A stretch of DNA of 64,000 nt from NCBI RefSeq assembly GCF_014203835.1, contig NZ_JACHJW010000001.1, positions 4,414,501-4,478,500 on the forward strand. Direction: 5' to 3'. Below are positions 53,505 to 61,791 of the stretch, piece after piece. The notes beneath the pieces were generated by a model, which worked only from the letters and a program-made list of their open reading frames with translations, ran no database searches and was not told the origin of the DNA. The first letter of the stretch is position 1. Each line of letters begins with the position of its first letter. This DNA comes from Micromonospora polyrhachis (GTDB taxonomy: Bacteria; Actinomycetota; Actinomycetes; Mycobacteriales; Micromonosporaceae). Made by a program: the position numbers and the translations under genes.

Positions 53505-54818
53505 GTGATCATCAAAAGACGGCTCCCAATGGTCCTGTTAGGACTATTGGTCGCCCTCCCGACACTGGGCATTCCCCCCGCCTACGCCGCCGAACCCGAG
53601 ACCGAACCGGTCGAGCCGCCCAAGATGGAACTCGTGCTCGACGTCAGCGGCTCGATGCGGGCCAAGGACATCGGCGGTCGTACCCGGATCGAGGTCGCCC
53701 AGGAGGCGTTCAACGACGTCGTGGACGCGGTGCCCGAGACGACGGACCTCGGCATCCGGGTCCTCGGTGCCACCTACGGTGGCGACGACAAGAAGGTCGG
53801 CTGCCAGGACACCCAGCAGCTCGTACCGGTCGGCCCGGTGGACCGGGTGAAGGCGAAGAACGCCATCGCCACCCTGCGCCCCACCGGCTTCACCCCGGTC
53901 GGGCTGGCCCTGCGGGAAGCAGCCAAGGACCTGGGCACCGGTGAGACGACCCGACGCATCGTGCTCATCACCGACGGCGAGGACACCTGTGCGCCGCCGG
54001 ACCCGTGCGAGGTGGCCCGGGAACTGGCCGCCCAGGGCACCCACCTGGTGGTCGACACGCTCGGCCTCATCCCCGACGAGAAGGTACGCAAGCAGCTCGT
54101 CTGCATCGCCGCGGCGACCGGCGGGACGTACACCTCCGCGCAGAGCAAGGAGGACCTGACCCGCCGGATCAAACAGATCGTGGAACGGGCCAAGGACACC
54201 CACGCCAAGACTCCGGCGAAGGTGACCGGCACCGACGTCTGCGCCAAGGCACCGGTGCTGACCGCCGGCGTCTACACCGACCGGGAGCGCTTCGAGGAGC
54301 ACCGCTGGTACCGGATTCCGGTCCAGCCCGGACAGGAACTGCGGGCCTCGGTCAGCATCGGCCTGGACCGGCCGTTGAACCGGGACTACGGCGTACTGCT
54401 GCGAGCCACCGCCACCGACGGACGGGAACTGGTCCGGGGCAACGACGCGGGGAGCGGTCGTACCGACGTACTGTCGACCGGTCTGCGCTGGTCGGCGGCG
54501 GACGACGAAGATGAGGAAGAGGCGGAGGACGACGACCAGGGCGGGATCTTCACGAAGTCGACCACGAAGGCCCCTGAGCCCACCGTCGTCTGCCTGGTGG
54601 TCAGCAACTCCTTCTCCGCAGCGGCCGGTGCCGGTCAGGCGCCAGGCATGCCGCTGGAACTGACCATCGACCTGGTCGACGCCTCGCCCGCCCCGAACAG
54701 CCCGGGTCTCGGCCGGGGTTGGGTGCTGCTGGGCGTACTGGCCCTCGCGGGTCTGCTCAGTGGCCTGCTCGTCGGTTGGCTGACGCGCTGGTGGGTAGCG
54801 GTCTGGAGGACCCGATGA
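53505..54818 (+). CDS. Secreted, membrane-anchored VWA-domain protein
   Basis: The 437-residue protein has a signal peptide (about 1-28, PAYAAE), a von Willebrand factor A domain (about 37-230) with an intact MIDAS (LVLDVSGSM, TGFTP, ITDGEDTC), then a beta-rich domain (about 240-400) containing a very acidic stretch DDEDEEEAEDDDQ, and a C-terminal membrane helix (about 405-430). It would face the outside and bind a metal-dependent ligand. It ends the run of ESX genes and overlaps its partner as ATGA. A role in the ESX apparatus is possible but not established. Confidence 0.82.
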   Translation: MIIKRRLPMVLLGLLVALPTLGIPPAYAAEPETEPVEPPKMELVLDVSGSMRAKDIGGRTRIEVAQEAFNDVVDAVPETTDLGIRVLGATYGGDDKKVGCQDTQQLVPVGPVDRVKAKNAIATLRPTGFTPVGLALREAAKDLGTGETTRRIVLITDGEDTCAPPDPCEVARELAAQGTHLVVDTLGLIPDEKVRKQLVCIAAATGGTYTSAQSKEDLTRRIKQIVERAKDTHAKTPAKVTGTDVCAKAPVLTAGVYTDRERFEEHRWYRIPVQPGQELRASVSIGLDRPLNRDYGVLLRATATDGRELVRGNDAGSGRTDVLSTGLRWSAADDEDEEEAEDDDQGGIFTKSTTKAPEPTVVCLVVSNSFSAAAGAGQAPGMPLELTIDLVDASPAPNSPGLGRGWVLLGVLALAGLLSGLLVGWLTRWWVAVWRTR

Positions 54819-55708
54819 CGATGCGGACGACTTCGACCCGGATGCCGGCACCGGCTCCGGGCATGACCTCGGGTGCGGCCTCGGGCGTGACCTTGGCCCG
54901 GACCTCGGTCCGCCGGGCGGCGGTGGTGCTGGCCGCCGCTGGTATCGCCGTCGGGTTGCCGGCGGCCGCCAGCGCGGAGACACCCACCCCGTCCCCGGGG
55001 GCCGCGACGGTGAACAAGGCCGGCACCTCGTTCCTCACCGCCGCCGGGATCAGTCCCGGCCAACCGGTACGAGTCGGTGCCTCCATCGGTGACTACCTGT
55101 ACTGGTCGTTCACGGCCAAGGCGGGGGAGACCCACCACGTGGCGGCCACCGTCTCGCTGCCCACGGCGGCGACCCGGCAGGGCGACTCCACCTGGACCGT
55201 GGAGGTCTTCGACGGGCTGCGTCGCCGGCAGGCGTGTGTCGCCGGGGCACAGACCCCGGTGGCGGCCAAGGCCGCTGCCAGCGTCGAACTCGACTGTGAA
55301 CTGCGGCAGGTGCGCTCATGGGCGGAGCCGTGGTCCGGTGATCCGCTGCCGGGCACCTACTACGTCCGACTCTCCGGCAGCTCGCTGCCCGAGCAGGAGT
55401 TGGGCCTGCCGATCGAGGTGAGCCTGGTGGTCGGGGTGGAGTCCGACGGTGACACCAAGCCCGAGGGCGGCGACCTCAAGCAGCCGCTGGCGATGCCGGT
55501 CGAGCCGGGCAAGGTGGTGGTCGAGGATCCGACCCTCAGCACGCCGCCCGCGGCTGCGGCTGGTGACGAGGATGACGGCTGGTTCGACTGGGTACGGTGG
55601 CCGGACCTGTCGTCGCGCTGGTACTGGACCATCGGGGGCGGCATCCTGGCCGCTGTCGCAGGTGTGGTCGGATTCGCCCTGACCCGTCCCCGTAACCGCG
55701 TCAGCTGA
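54815..55708 (+). CDS. Secreted membrane-anchored protein paired with VWA protein, unknown family
   Basis: The 297-residue protein has an N-terminal signal sequence (about 27-52, ending AAASAE), a beta-rich extracytoplasmic domain (SFLTAAGISPGQPVRVGASIGDYLYWSF; GTYYVRLSGSSLP), an acidic Pro/Ala linker and a C-terminal membrane helix (about 272-290) followed by RPRNRVS. Two cysteines near CVAG and LDCEL could form a disulfide. Strict coupling with the VWA gene (ATGA) suggests a complex outside the membrane. No family name is assigned. Confidence 0.65.
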   Translation: MTMRTTSTRMPAPAPGMTSGAASGVTLARTSVRRAAVVLAAAGIAVGLPAAASAETPTPSPGAATVNKAGTSFLTAAGISPGQPVRVGASIGDYLYWSFTAKAGETHHVAATVSLPTAATRQGDSTWTVEVFDGLRRRQACVAGAQTPVAAKAAASVELDCELRQVRSWAEPWSGDPLPGTYYVRLSGSSLPEQELGLPIEVSLVVGVESDGDTKPEGGDLKQPLAMPVEPGKVVVEDPTLSTPPAAAAGDEDDGWFDWVRWPDLSSRWYWTIGGGILAAVAGVVGFALTRPRNRVS

Positions 55709-55770
55709 TCGTCCGCCCCCGCACGTAGGTGCCTGCCGATCTACCCCTGCGCCTGCCCCCGCCCTACCGC

Positions 55771-55830
55771 GTTGATCAAGAGGTTTGCGTCAGCTTTTGG
55801 TTCTTGGCTGACGCAAACCTCTTGATCAAC
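55771..55830. terminator. 24-bp perfect hairpin, probably a bidirectional terminator and dispersed repeat
   Basis: Arms at 55771-55794 and 55807-55830 (left arm begins GTTGATCAAGAGGTTTGCGT) are perfect complements around a T/G-rich 12-nt loop. It lies between the convergent ESX-end gene and the asparaginase gene. I recall related hairpins built on this arm in Micromonospora intergenic regions. Confidence 0.85.
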
Positions 55831-55831
55831 C

Positions 55832-55885
55832 GGGGTGGTTGGGGTGGTTGGGGTGGTTGGGGTGGTTGGGGTGGTTGGGGTGGTC
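55832..55885. repeat. 9-bp G-rich tandem array, six copies
   Basis: GGGGTGGTT is repeated six times (the last ends in C) immediately after the hairpin. Six GGGG runs separated by five nucleotides on the plus strand could form a G-quadruplex. The last unit overlaps the stop codon of the minus-strand asparaginase gene. Confidence 0.9.
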
Positions 55886-57011
55886 AGCGGATCGGGCCGA
55901 ACTCCGGTACGGCGTAGCGCTGGAACAGGCTGCGGACCTCGGCCGGATCACCAGTACGGCTGAGCGCGAGCAGGAGTAGCAACCGGGACTTCTGCGGCAG
56001 CAGATCCTCGGCGGGGATGACCGGACCGGGAGTGTCGTACACGGCACCGGTGTTGTTACGGTTCGCCGCGACCACGGCCATGCCCGACTGCGTTGACGAC
56101 ATGAGCGCCGCGGTCTGTGCCGGGGACGGGGTGCCGGCAGCTACCACGCCCTTGACTCCCGCCGCCGCCATCGCGGTGATCGACTCACCGCCAGCATCGG
56201 CGTACGAGTAGACGATCTCCACCTTGGCCAGCCCGTCGCGCGGCATCGTGGCCAGGTCGAACGGCGTACGCCACTGCTTCGGCTGGGCGCAGTCGTGGAC
56301 CCGGGCGGGAGCGCGGTGCAGTCGTACGTTCTTTTCGTCCATCGTGCCGAGGATGCCCAGTTCGGGTGACTGGAGGGTGTCCAGGCGAGTGGTGCTGGTC
56401 TTGGTGGCGTCCCGGGCGGCGAGGATCTCGTCGTTCATCATGATCACAGTGCCGAAGCACCGGGTACGTCGACCGGCCGCGAGCGTGATGGCGTTGTAGA
56501 GATTGGGCGGCCCGTCGCTGCCGATGACCGTCCAGGGGCGCATCGAGCCGGTGACCACCACCGGTTTGGGGCTGCGCACGGTCAGGTCCAGCCAGTACGC
56601 CAACTCCTCCATGGTCTGCGTGCCGGTGGCGACGACCACCGCGTCTGCCTTGGTCAACTGCTCGTCGACCAGCCGGGACAGGTCGTGGAACTCGGCGATC
56701 GTGTATTCGCTGGAGCCCTTCTCGCCGAAGTCGACCGAGGACACGTCGGCGACCTGACCGACCTCGGGTTGCAGGAAGTCGACCAGCTCGGCGACCGGCG
56801 TACGGCCGGGCTGGTAGCTCTGGAAACCAACCCGGCTTTCGGACTTTCCGGCGATCGTGCCCCCGGTGCCGATGACGGCGACCTTCGGGCGGCTCTCCCG
56901 CTTCGACGTTTTGGTCGGCACGTTGGCCGAGCCTGGTACTGCGGTTGCCGCCAGGAATCCGAGGACGACCAGTGCCAGCATGCCTGTGCTGCGGGAACGT
57001 GACTTTGTCAT
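55884..57011 (-). CDS. Secreted asparaginase-family (type II-like) protein with Asp-to-Gln change in the active site
   Basis: The 375-residue protein has a signal peptide (about 1-29, VPGSAN) and the asparaginase/glutaminase fold. The first motif VIGTGGTIAGK supplies nucleophile T52. The second, normally TGTDTMEE, reads TGTQTMEELAYWLDLT: Q132 replaces the aspartate that binds substrate and forms the Thr-Lys-Asp triad. The third, MMNDEILAARDATKTSTT, keeps the lysine. Asn/Gln hydrolysis may thus be weakened or the substrate changed. The start ATG 57011 is chosen because the upstream frame looks non-coding. The stop codon lies in the G-rich array. Confidence 0.85.
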   Translation of the reverse strand: MTKSRSRSTGMLALVVLGFLAATAVPGSANVPTKTSKRESRPKVAVIGTGGTIAGKSESRVGFQSYQPGRTPVAELVDFLQPEVGQVADVSSVDFGEKGSSEYTIAEFHDLSRLVDEQLTKADAVVVATGTQTMEELAYWLDLTVRSPKPVVVTGSMRPWTVIGSDGPPNLYNAITLAAGRRTRCFGTVIMMNDEILAARDATKTSTTRLDTLQSPELGILGTMDEKNVRLHRAPARVHDCAQPKQWRTPFDLATMPRDGLAKVEIVYSYADAGGESITAMAAAGVKGVVAAGTPSPAQTAALMSSTQSGMAVVAANRNNTGAVYDTPGPVIPAEDLLPQKSRLLLLLALSRTGDPAEVRSLFQRYAVPEFGPIR

Positions 57012-57259
57012 GTCGTCAGCCTGCCGTCTGCCGGACTGGAACTCGATGAAGCCAGTCCGACTCTTCATGCAGCGGCCAGCCTGACTCCTCATGCTGCGGG
57101 TAGCCGTACCCGCAGGGAGATGTCGTACGTGGTCCGGAGTGCCCGCAAACAAGATCCTTAATTTTTGATCAAGTTTCTTGTCCGGTTTCGGGTGATCTAT
57201 CTACTGTGGACCGGCTTGGACGCCAGTTCGAGCCAGAACCGCTGAGGAGAGTCGTCGGT
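57012..57259. other. Divergent intergenic region (asparaginase-like / beta-helix protein)
   Basis: It contains a hairpin CTGCGGGTA-GCCG-TACCCGCAG (57094-57115) and an unusually AT-rich tract at 57150-57180 (CTTAATTTTTGATCAAG), the best candidate for the promoters of the two divergent genes. No convincing spaced -35/-10 pair was identified. Confidence 0.5.
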
Positions 57260-58651
57260 ATGCCAGCAAGGCAGAGCGAGCCAGAGCAGCCAAGAATGTT
57301 CAGCCGTCGTGGGTTCGCGTTCGGCGCGGCGGGCGGGGTCGGCGCGTTCGCGATCGCCGGTGCCTCGCCGGCCGTGGCGGCCCCTGCGGTCGGCGAGGCC
57401 GCTACAGGTGACGGTGTCTACACGATCAACGTCAGGGACCACGGCGCCAAGGGTGACAACAAGACGGACGACTCCGACGCCATCCGGGCTGCGGTCGCGG
57501 CAGCGGTCTCGTCCCGGTCCGGGGTGCATGCTCAGCGGGAGATCTACTTCCCGCCGGGGCAGTACCTGGTTACCAAGAAGGACACGTTGATGTGGTCGCC
57601 GACCGCCGGCAAGTCCGACCAGATCTTCGGCCTGCGCTTCCGGGGCGGCGGCCCTCGGGTGACGAACATCAACTTCGCGAGCAGCTTCGCCGCGAATGCC
57701 GACCCCCGCGAGAACAACCTGATCACCGCGGCGATGCGATTGCGGTACGTCTATTTCAACGACATGAGCTTCAGCTCGACCAACCCGAACAACCGCTTCG
57801 CCTACTACTATTCCCGGGACGGTGACGACACCGCCTACAAATATCCGGAGTACGGCTACGGTCAGAACCAGTACTTCGTGTATCAGAATGTCGAATGGCG
57901 TGGCCAGTGGGACCGGGTGATCGGTATCGATGGTGACCAGCAGGCCAACAACAACAGCGAGCACCACTTCATGCTCTGCTCGACGGACACCGCATCGGAA
58001 TACACGGACTCGTTCCTGCGCTGCGGCGGCATCAGTGGCACGAACGACCAGCAGAACCAGTTCCTCAACTTCTTCGTGCTGTCGTGCAACTTCGCCCTGC
58101 GGAAGGGCAATTTCTTCCGCTTCGATCGCGGCGGATCCATCAACGTCTACGGTGGCTCCTGGTCGATGGTCGGAAACAGCGACGGAACGCAGAACACCTG
58201 CAAGTACTTCTACATGCCGCTGGCGAACGGCAACACGACGGCCGCTCGACTGAACGTCAACGGCGTCCGGTTCGAGCCCCGGGCCACGGACAAGCATCGG
58301 ATCATCGACTGCAACTGGAACAACGGATCGGTGACCTTCACATCCTGTTCCGACGTGGGGGCCGTGCAGGGCGGCAACGGTAAGCCGTACAGCTTCCACG
58401 AGTACAAGGCCACGAGTAACCGGCTGCCGATCGTGCGCTACCAGGACTGCGTGCTCGCGGGGCGGCATCTGGTGAGTGCCAACGGCACCAGCCTCACCAA
58501 CGGAAAGATGATCTACGAGGGCTGCCGGACGTACCACAACACCAAGGCGGTCGGTGGCACGTCCGACGCGGATGCCTTCCTGCAGTACGCCGGCACGCCC
58601 GCCCGGTACGCGTTCCGCGACTCCTGGGCGACCCCGGACGTCTCCGGCTGA
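57260..58651 (+). CDS. Tat-exported parallel beta-helix protein (pectate lyase/GH28-like)
   Basis: The 463-residue protein begins with a twin-arginine signal (SRRGFAFGAAGGVGAFAIAG, cleavage near AVAAPA). The mature start VYTINVRDHGAKGDNKTDDSDAIRAAV is the hallmark of the pectate-lyase-3/glycosyl-hydrolase-28-like N-terminus found in beta-helix enzymes and phage tail depolymerases; the remainder is Asn/Gly/aromatic-rich as in such solenoids. A polysaccharide lyase or hydrolase role is likely, substrate unknown. GAGGAGAG precedes the ATG at 57260. It uses more AT-ending codons than its neighbours, which hints at transfer. Confidence 0.72.
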   Translation: MPARQSEPEQPRMFSRRGFAFGAAGGVGAFAIAGASPAVAAPAVGEAATGDGVYTINVRDHGAKGDNKTDDSDAIRAAVAAAVSSRSGVHAQREIYFPPGQYLVTKKDTLMWSPTAGKSDQIFGLRFRGGGPRVTNINFASSFAANADPRENNLITAAMRLRYVYFNDMSFSSTNPNNRFAYYYSRDGDDTAYKYPEYGYGQNQYFVYQNVEWRGQWDRVIGIDGDQQANNNSEHHFMLCSTDTASEYTDSFLRCGGISGTNDQQNQFLNFFVLSCNFALRKGNFFRFDRGGSINVYGGSWSMVGNSDGTQNTCKYFYMPLANGNTTAARLNVNGVRFEPRATDKHRIIDCNWNNGSVTFTSCSDVGAVQGGNGKPYSFHEYKATSNRLPIVRYQDCVLAGRHLVSANGTSLTNGKMIYEGCRTYHNTKAVGGTSDADAFLQYAGTPARYAFRDSWATPDVSG

Positions 58652-58676
58652 CGGCGAGCAGCAGCATCTTCCACCC

Positions 58677-58707
58677 GGGCCGACCCACCGTCACGGTGGG
58701 TCGGCCC
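58677..58707. terminator. Terminator hairpin after the beta-helix gene
   Basis: GGGCCGACCCACCG and CGGTGGGTCGGCCC form a perfect 14-bp stem with a 3-nt loop (TCA), 25 bp after the stop codon; no T-run, as usual in actinomycetes. Confidence 0.75.
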
Positions 58708-58715
58708 GATCCGGG

Positions 58716-58775
58716 GTGACTGTTGGCGGGGCTCTGGCCCCGGGTGTGACTGTTGGCGGGGCTCCGGTCCCTGGT
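58716..58775. repeat. 30-bp direct repeat, two copies
   Basis: GTGACTGTTGGCGGGGCTC followed by a GG-CCC-GG-like tail occurs at 58716 and again at 58746 with three differences in the second half. Confidence 0.75.
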
Positions 58776-59401
58776 GCGGTCGCCGGCTGCCCCGCCTCCG
58801 TCGTCGATCGTCGGCCAGCTGTCTCGGAGTCGTGTCGAACCTGCGGGTCCGATACCACTCGAGTATCGGTGGACGCCACCCACTCAGGGGATTTTTGTGA
58901 AGATCCAACCGGGCATGAAGTCGAACACCTTCAGGTGTTGTGGGCTCCGTCGACCCGGTTCTTTCTCGGCCCTCGTACGCCGGCTCCATCGTGATCACTC
59001 AGCGTGCGCGATTTAGGGGGCCGCCCGGGTGAAGTTGCGCTCCGTATCGGAGCGCAGGATCGGACTCGTCGACCGAAGCGCAGCTTGCTGCGTTGATCAT
59101 CAGCTTTAGGTGAATCATTCCAGTTTTCGCTGATGGCGTTCCGTATAACGATGTTCTCCCGGCCCTTATTGCAGAGCGTACACATACCACTCTGGACACA
59201 AGTCGCCACGCTGCGACATCTATGCTGACCCGGCGCACGTGCTGGCTCTTCACTTGCCCGTCCGGGCACTGCATGATCTGCCAGCGGAACAGGACCTCGA
59301 CACTGATATGCCCAGTCCGACCACCCCAACCCCTGATTCAGGGGGGCCAACCATCTGAGGCGGCACACCGGACTGGCGCACCAAAGGGGAGGAACAACGC
59401 A

Positions 59402-60790
59402 ATGCGTACCGAGCAGCCGACCCAGTTCGGCTATCGGCAGGAGCTACGCCGCACATTGGGCTTTACGGACCTGCTGTTCTACGGATTGATCTTCATGGTG
59501 CCGATCGCCCCGATGGGCATCTTCGGGTCGGTCTACAGCAGCTCCGGTGGGATGGTCGTCCTGACGTACCTCGTCGGCATGATCGCGCTGGTGTTCACGG
59601 CGGCGTCGTACACACAGATGGTCAAGGCATTCCCCCTGGCCGGCAGCGTCTACAACTACGCGGGTCGGGGCATCGGCGCGCCGATCGGCTTCCTGGCGGG
59701 CTGGGCCGTGCTGCTCGACTACGTACTGGTGCCGAGCATGCTCTACCTGGTGGCCTCGGTCGCCATGCACTCCACGGTGCCGGCGATTCCGGTGTGGGGC
59801 TGGCTCATCCTGTTCGTACTGTTCAACACGGTAGTCAACTACCGAGGCATCCGGCTCACCGCGGCGATCACGCGGATCTTCCTGATCGGCCAGGTCATCG
59901 TACTGTTGATCTTCCTGGCGGTGGGCCTCACGGCACTGGTGGAGGGCAAGGGCACCGGGTTCTCGGTGGAACCGTTGTTCAACCCCGACACATTTACCTG
60001 GCCCATCGTCTTCGGCGCGGTCTCGGTCGCGGTGTTGAGCTTCCTCGGGTTCGACGGCATCAGCATGCTGGCCGAGGAGAACCGGGGTGGCGCGGGACAG
60101 ATCGGGCGGGCCATGGCGGCGGCCCTGGGGCTGGCTGGCCTGCTGTTCATCACCCAGACCTGGGTCGCGGCGATGCTGTTGCCGAATGCGGCCGAGGTGC
60201 TGGCGACCGGTGACCCGGACGGGGTCGCCTTCTACGACGCCGCCCGTGAGGCCGGCGGTGCGTGGCTGGCCACGCTCTGCGCGATCGCCACCGCACTCGC
60301 CTGGGGCTTCGCCAACTCCCTGGTGGCCCAGGTGGCGACCTCCCGGCTGCTGTACGCCATGGCTCGGGACCGCCAACTGCCGAAGTTCCTCGCCAAGGTC
60401 TCCGTGAAGCACGGCGTGCCGTCCAACGCCATCCTGCTGACCGCTGCCGTGTCGCTGGTGATCGGCCTCTACATGAACTCACGCGACGACGGCATCTCCG
60501 TGCTGAGCAGCCTGATCAGCTTCGGCGCGCTCACCGCGTTCCTGGTGCTGCACCTGGCGGTGATCTGGCACTACCTCGTCCGTCGGCGCAGCCGGAACTA
60601 CTTCGCCCACCTGATCATGCCGGCCGTCGGATTCGCGATCCTCGCCTACGTCGTGGTCAACGCCAACATCGCGGCGCAGCGCCTCGGCTTCGTGTGGTTC
60701 GGCATCGGAATCATCGTGTTGATCGGGCTGTACGCGGCTGGCCGCCGCCCGGTGCTGTCCGGCCTGGAGAACGAGGAGGACTCCGAATGA
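59402..60790 (+). CDS. APC superfamily amino acid permease
   Basis: The 462-residue protein has about twelve membrane helices and APC-family landmarks: GFTDLLFYGLIFMVPIAPMGIFG in helix 1, SVYNYAGRGIGAPIGFLAGW in helices 2-3, and SFLGFDGISMLAEENR in helix 6. It would move an amino acid or related amine with protons or sodium. A strong site AGGGGAGGAA lies 7 nt before the ATG at 59402. The stop overlaps the acetamidase/formamidase start as ATGA, which suggests that the carried solute is processed by that hydrolase, or that both serve nitrogen assimilation. Confidence 0.9.
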   Translation: MRTEQPTQFGYRQELRRTLGFTDLLFYGLIFMVPIAPMGIFGSVYSSSGGMVVLTYLVGMIALVFTAASYTQMVKAFPLAGSVYNYAGRGIGAPIGFLAGWAVLLDYVLVPSMLYLVASVAMHSTVPAIPVWGWLILFVLFNTVVNYRGIRLTAAITRIFLIGQVIVLLIFLAVGLTALVEGKGTGFSVEPLFNPDTFTWPIVFGAVSVAVLSFLGFDGISMLAEENRGGAGQIGRAMAAALGLAGLLFITQTWVAAMLLPNAAEVLATGDPDGVAFYDAAREAGGAWLATLCAIATALAWGFANSLVAQVATSRLLYAMARDRQLPKFLAKVSVKHGVPSNAILLTAAVSLVIGLYMNSRDDGISVLSSLISFGALTAFLVLHLAVIWHYLVRRRSRNYFAHLIMPAVGFAILAYVVVNANIAAQRLGFVWFGIGIIVLIGLYAAGRRPVLSGLENEEDSE

Positions 60791-61785
60791 CCCGTCTCAT
60801 CCGTCACGATCCATCCGGCGGTCAGCCGACCTACACCTTCGGCGGTCACCAGCCGGTCGCCGAGGTCAAGCCGGGGGACGTCCTGGTCACCACCACCGAA
60901 GACTGCTTCGGCGGTGCGGTCCGGACAGTCGACGATCTGCCCACCCTGGTCTGCCAGGCGTTCAACCCGGTCGTCGGGCCGTTCCACGTCGTCGGCGCGG
61001 AGCCGGGGGACACCCTGGCCCTGCACTTCGCCGACCTGACCCCCGCCCGGGACTGGGGCATGTCGGCGACCTTCCCGCACTTCGGCGCGTTGACCAGCAC
61101 GCACACCACCGCGACGCTGCAACCGCCACTGGAGGAACGGGTCTGGCGTTACGACATTGACGTCGAAGCCGGGATCGTGCGCTACCACGCACGCCGGTCC
61201 GACTTCACGGTCGACCTGCCGCTGGACCCGATGCTCGGTACGGTCGGCGTCGCGCCCGCCGGTGGCGAGGCCCGATCCACGATCGTGCCGGATGCCCACG
61301 GCGGAAACCTGGACACCCCGGAGTTGCGCGCCGGCACCACCGTCTACCTCGGCGTCAACGTGCCGGGCGCGCTGTTCGCCTTCGGCGACGGGCACGCCCG
61401 CCAGGGGCAGGGGGAGGTCTGCGGAGTGGCGGTGGAGACCGCCATGCGGGTCACCGTCGCAGTGGAGCTGATCAAGGGCGTGACCACCCCGTGGCCCCGG
61501 ATCGAGACGGACGACCGGCTGATCTCGATCGGCGCGGCCCGGCCGTTGGAGGACGCCTACCGGATCAGCCAGCACGACCTGGTCACCTGGACCGTCGGCC
61601 TGACCGGTCTGGAGTTGCTGGACGCCTATCAACTGGTGTCGCAGGCGGGCCTGGCCGCACCGGGCAACGTGTGCGACCCGAACTACACGATGCATGCTTC
61701 GATCGACAAGGCCATACTCTCCGGGGCGCCGGCCTACCAGGGCACGCACCAGCGTCTGCGGGAGTTGGCCGGGTCTCTCCGGTAG
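60787..61785 (+). CDS. Acetamidase/formamidase family protein
   Basis: The 332-residue cytoplasmic enzyme fits the FmdA/AmdA family: EVKPGDVLVTTTEDCFGG, NPVVGPFHVVGAEPGDTLALHFAD, the metal-ligand region with VPDAHGGNLDT, and GVNVPGALFAFGDGHARQGQGEVCG with conserved acidic and histidine residues. Family members hydrolyse formamide or acetamide to ammonia and the acid. Translational coupling (ATGA) with the permease makes import plus deamidation of an amide the likely unit of function; which amide cannot be read. Confidence 0.88.
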   Translation: MTRLIRHDPSGGQPTYTFGGHQPVAEVKPGDVLVTTTEDCFGGAVRTVDDLPTLVCQAFNPVVGPFHVVGAEPGDTLALHFADLTPARDWGMSATFPHFGALTSTHTTATLQPPLEERVWRYDIDVEAGIVRYHARRSDFTVDLPLDPMLGTVGVAPAGGEARSTIVPDAHGGNLDTPELRAGTTVYLGVNVPGALFAFGDGHARQGQGEVCGVAVETAMRVTVAVELIKGVTTPWPRIETDDRLISIGAARPLEDAYRISQHDLVTWTVGLTGLELLDAYQLVSQAGLAAPGNVCDPNYTMHASIDKAILSGAPAYQGTHQRLRELAGSLR

Positions 61786-61791
61786 GTCGGG

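Larger units (their letters stand above)
58652..59401. other. 750-bp region without a recognisable gene
   Basis: It begins with the terminator at 58677-58707 and a 30-bp direct repeat at 58716-58775. Further in are short inverted repeats (CCGATAC-CACTCGA-GTATCGG, 58849-58869; TGCGCTCCG-TAT-CGGAGCGCA near 59036-59056). GC content falls after 59080 (TTTAGGTGAATCATTCCAGTT, GTATAACGATG). No frame in it shows homology or convincing codon bias; it probably holds the promoter and leader of the permease operon. Confidence 0.5.

Noticed and set aside
59222-59401. Cysteine-rich open frame directly upstream of and in frame with the permease start
   Set aside because: No hydrophobic or family features, poor codon bias, and an ideal ribosome site points to the ATG at 59402.
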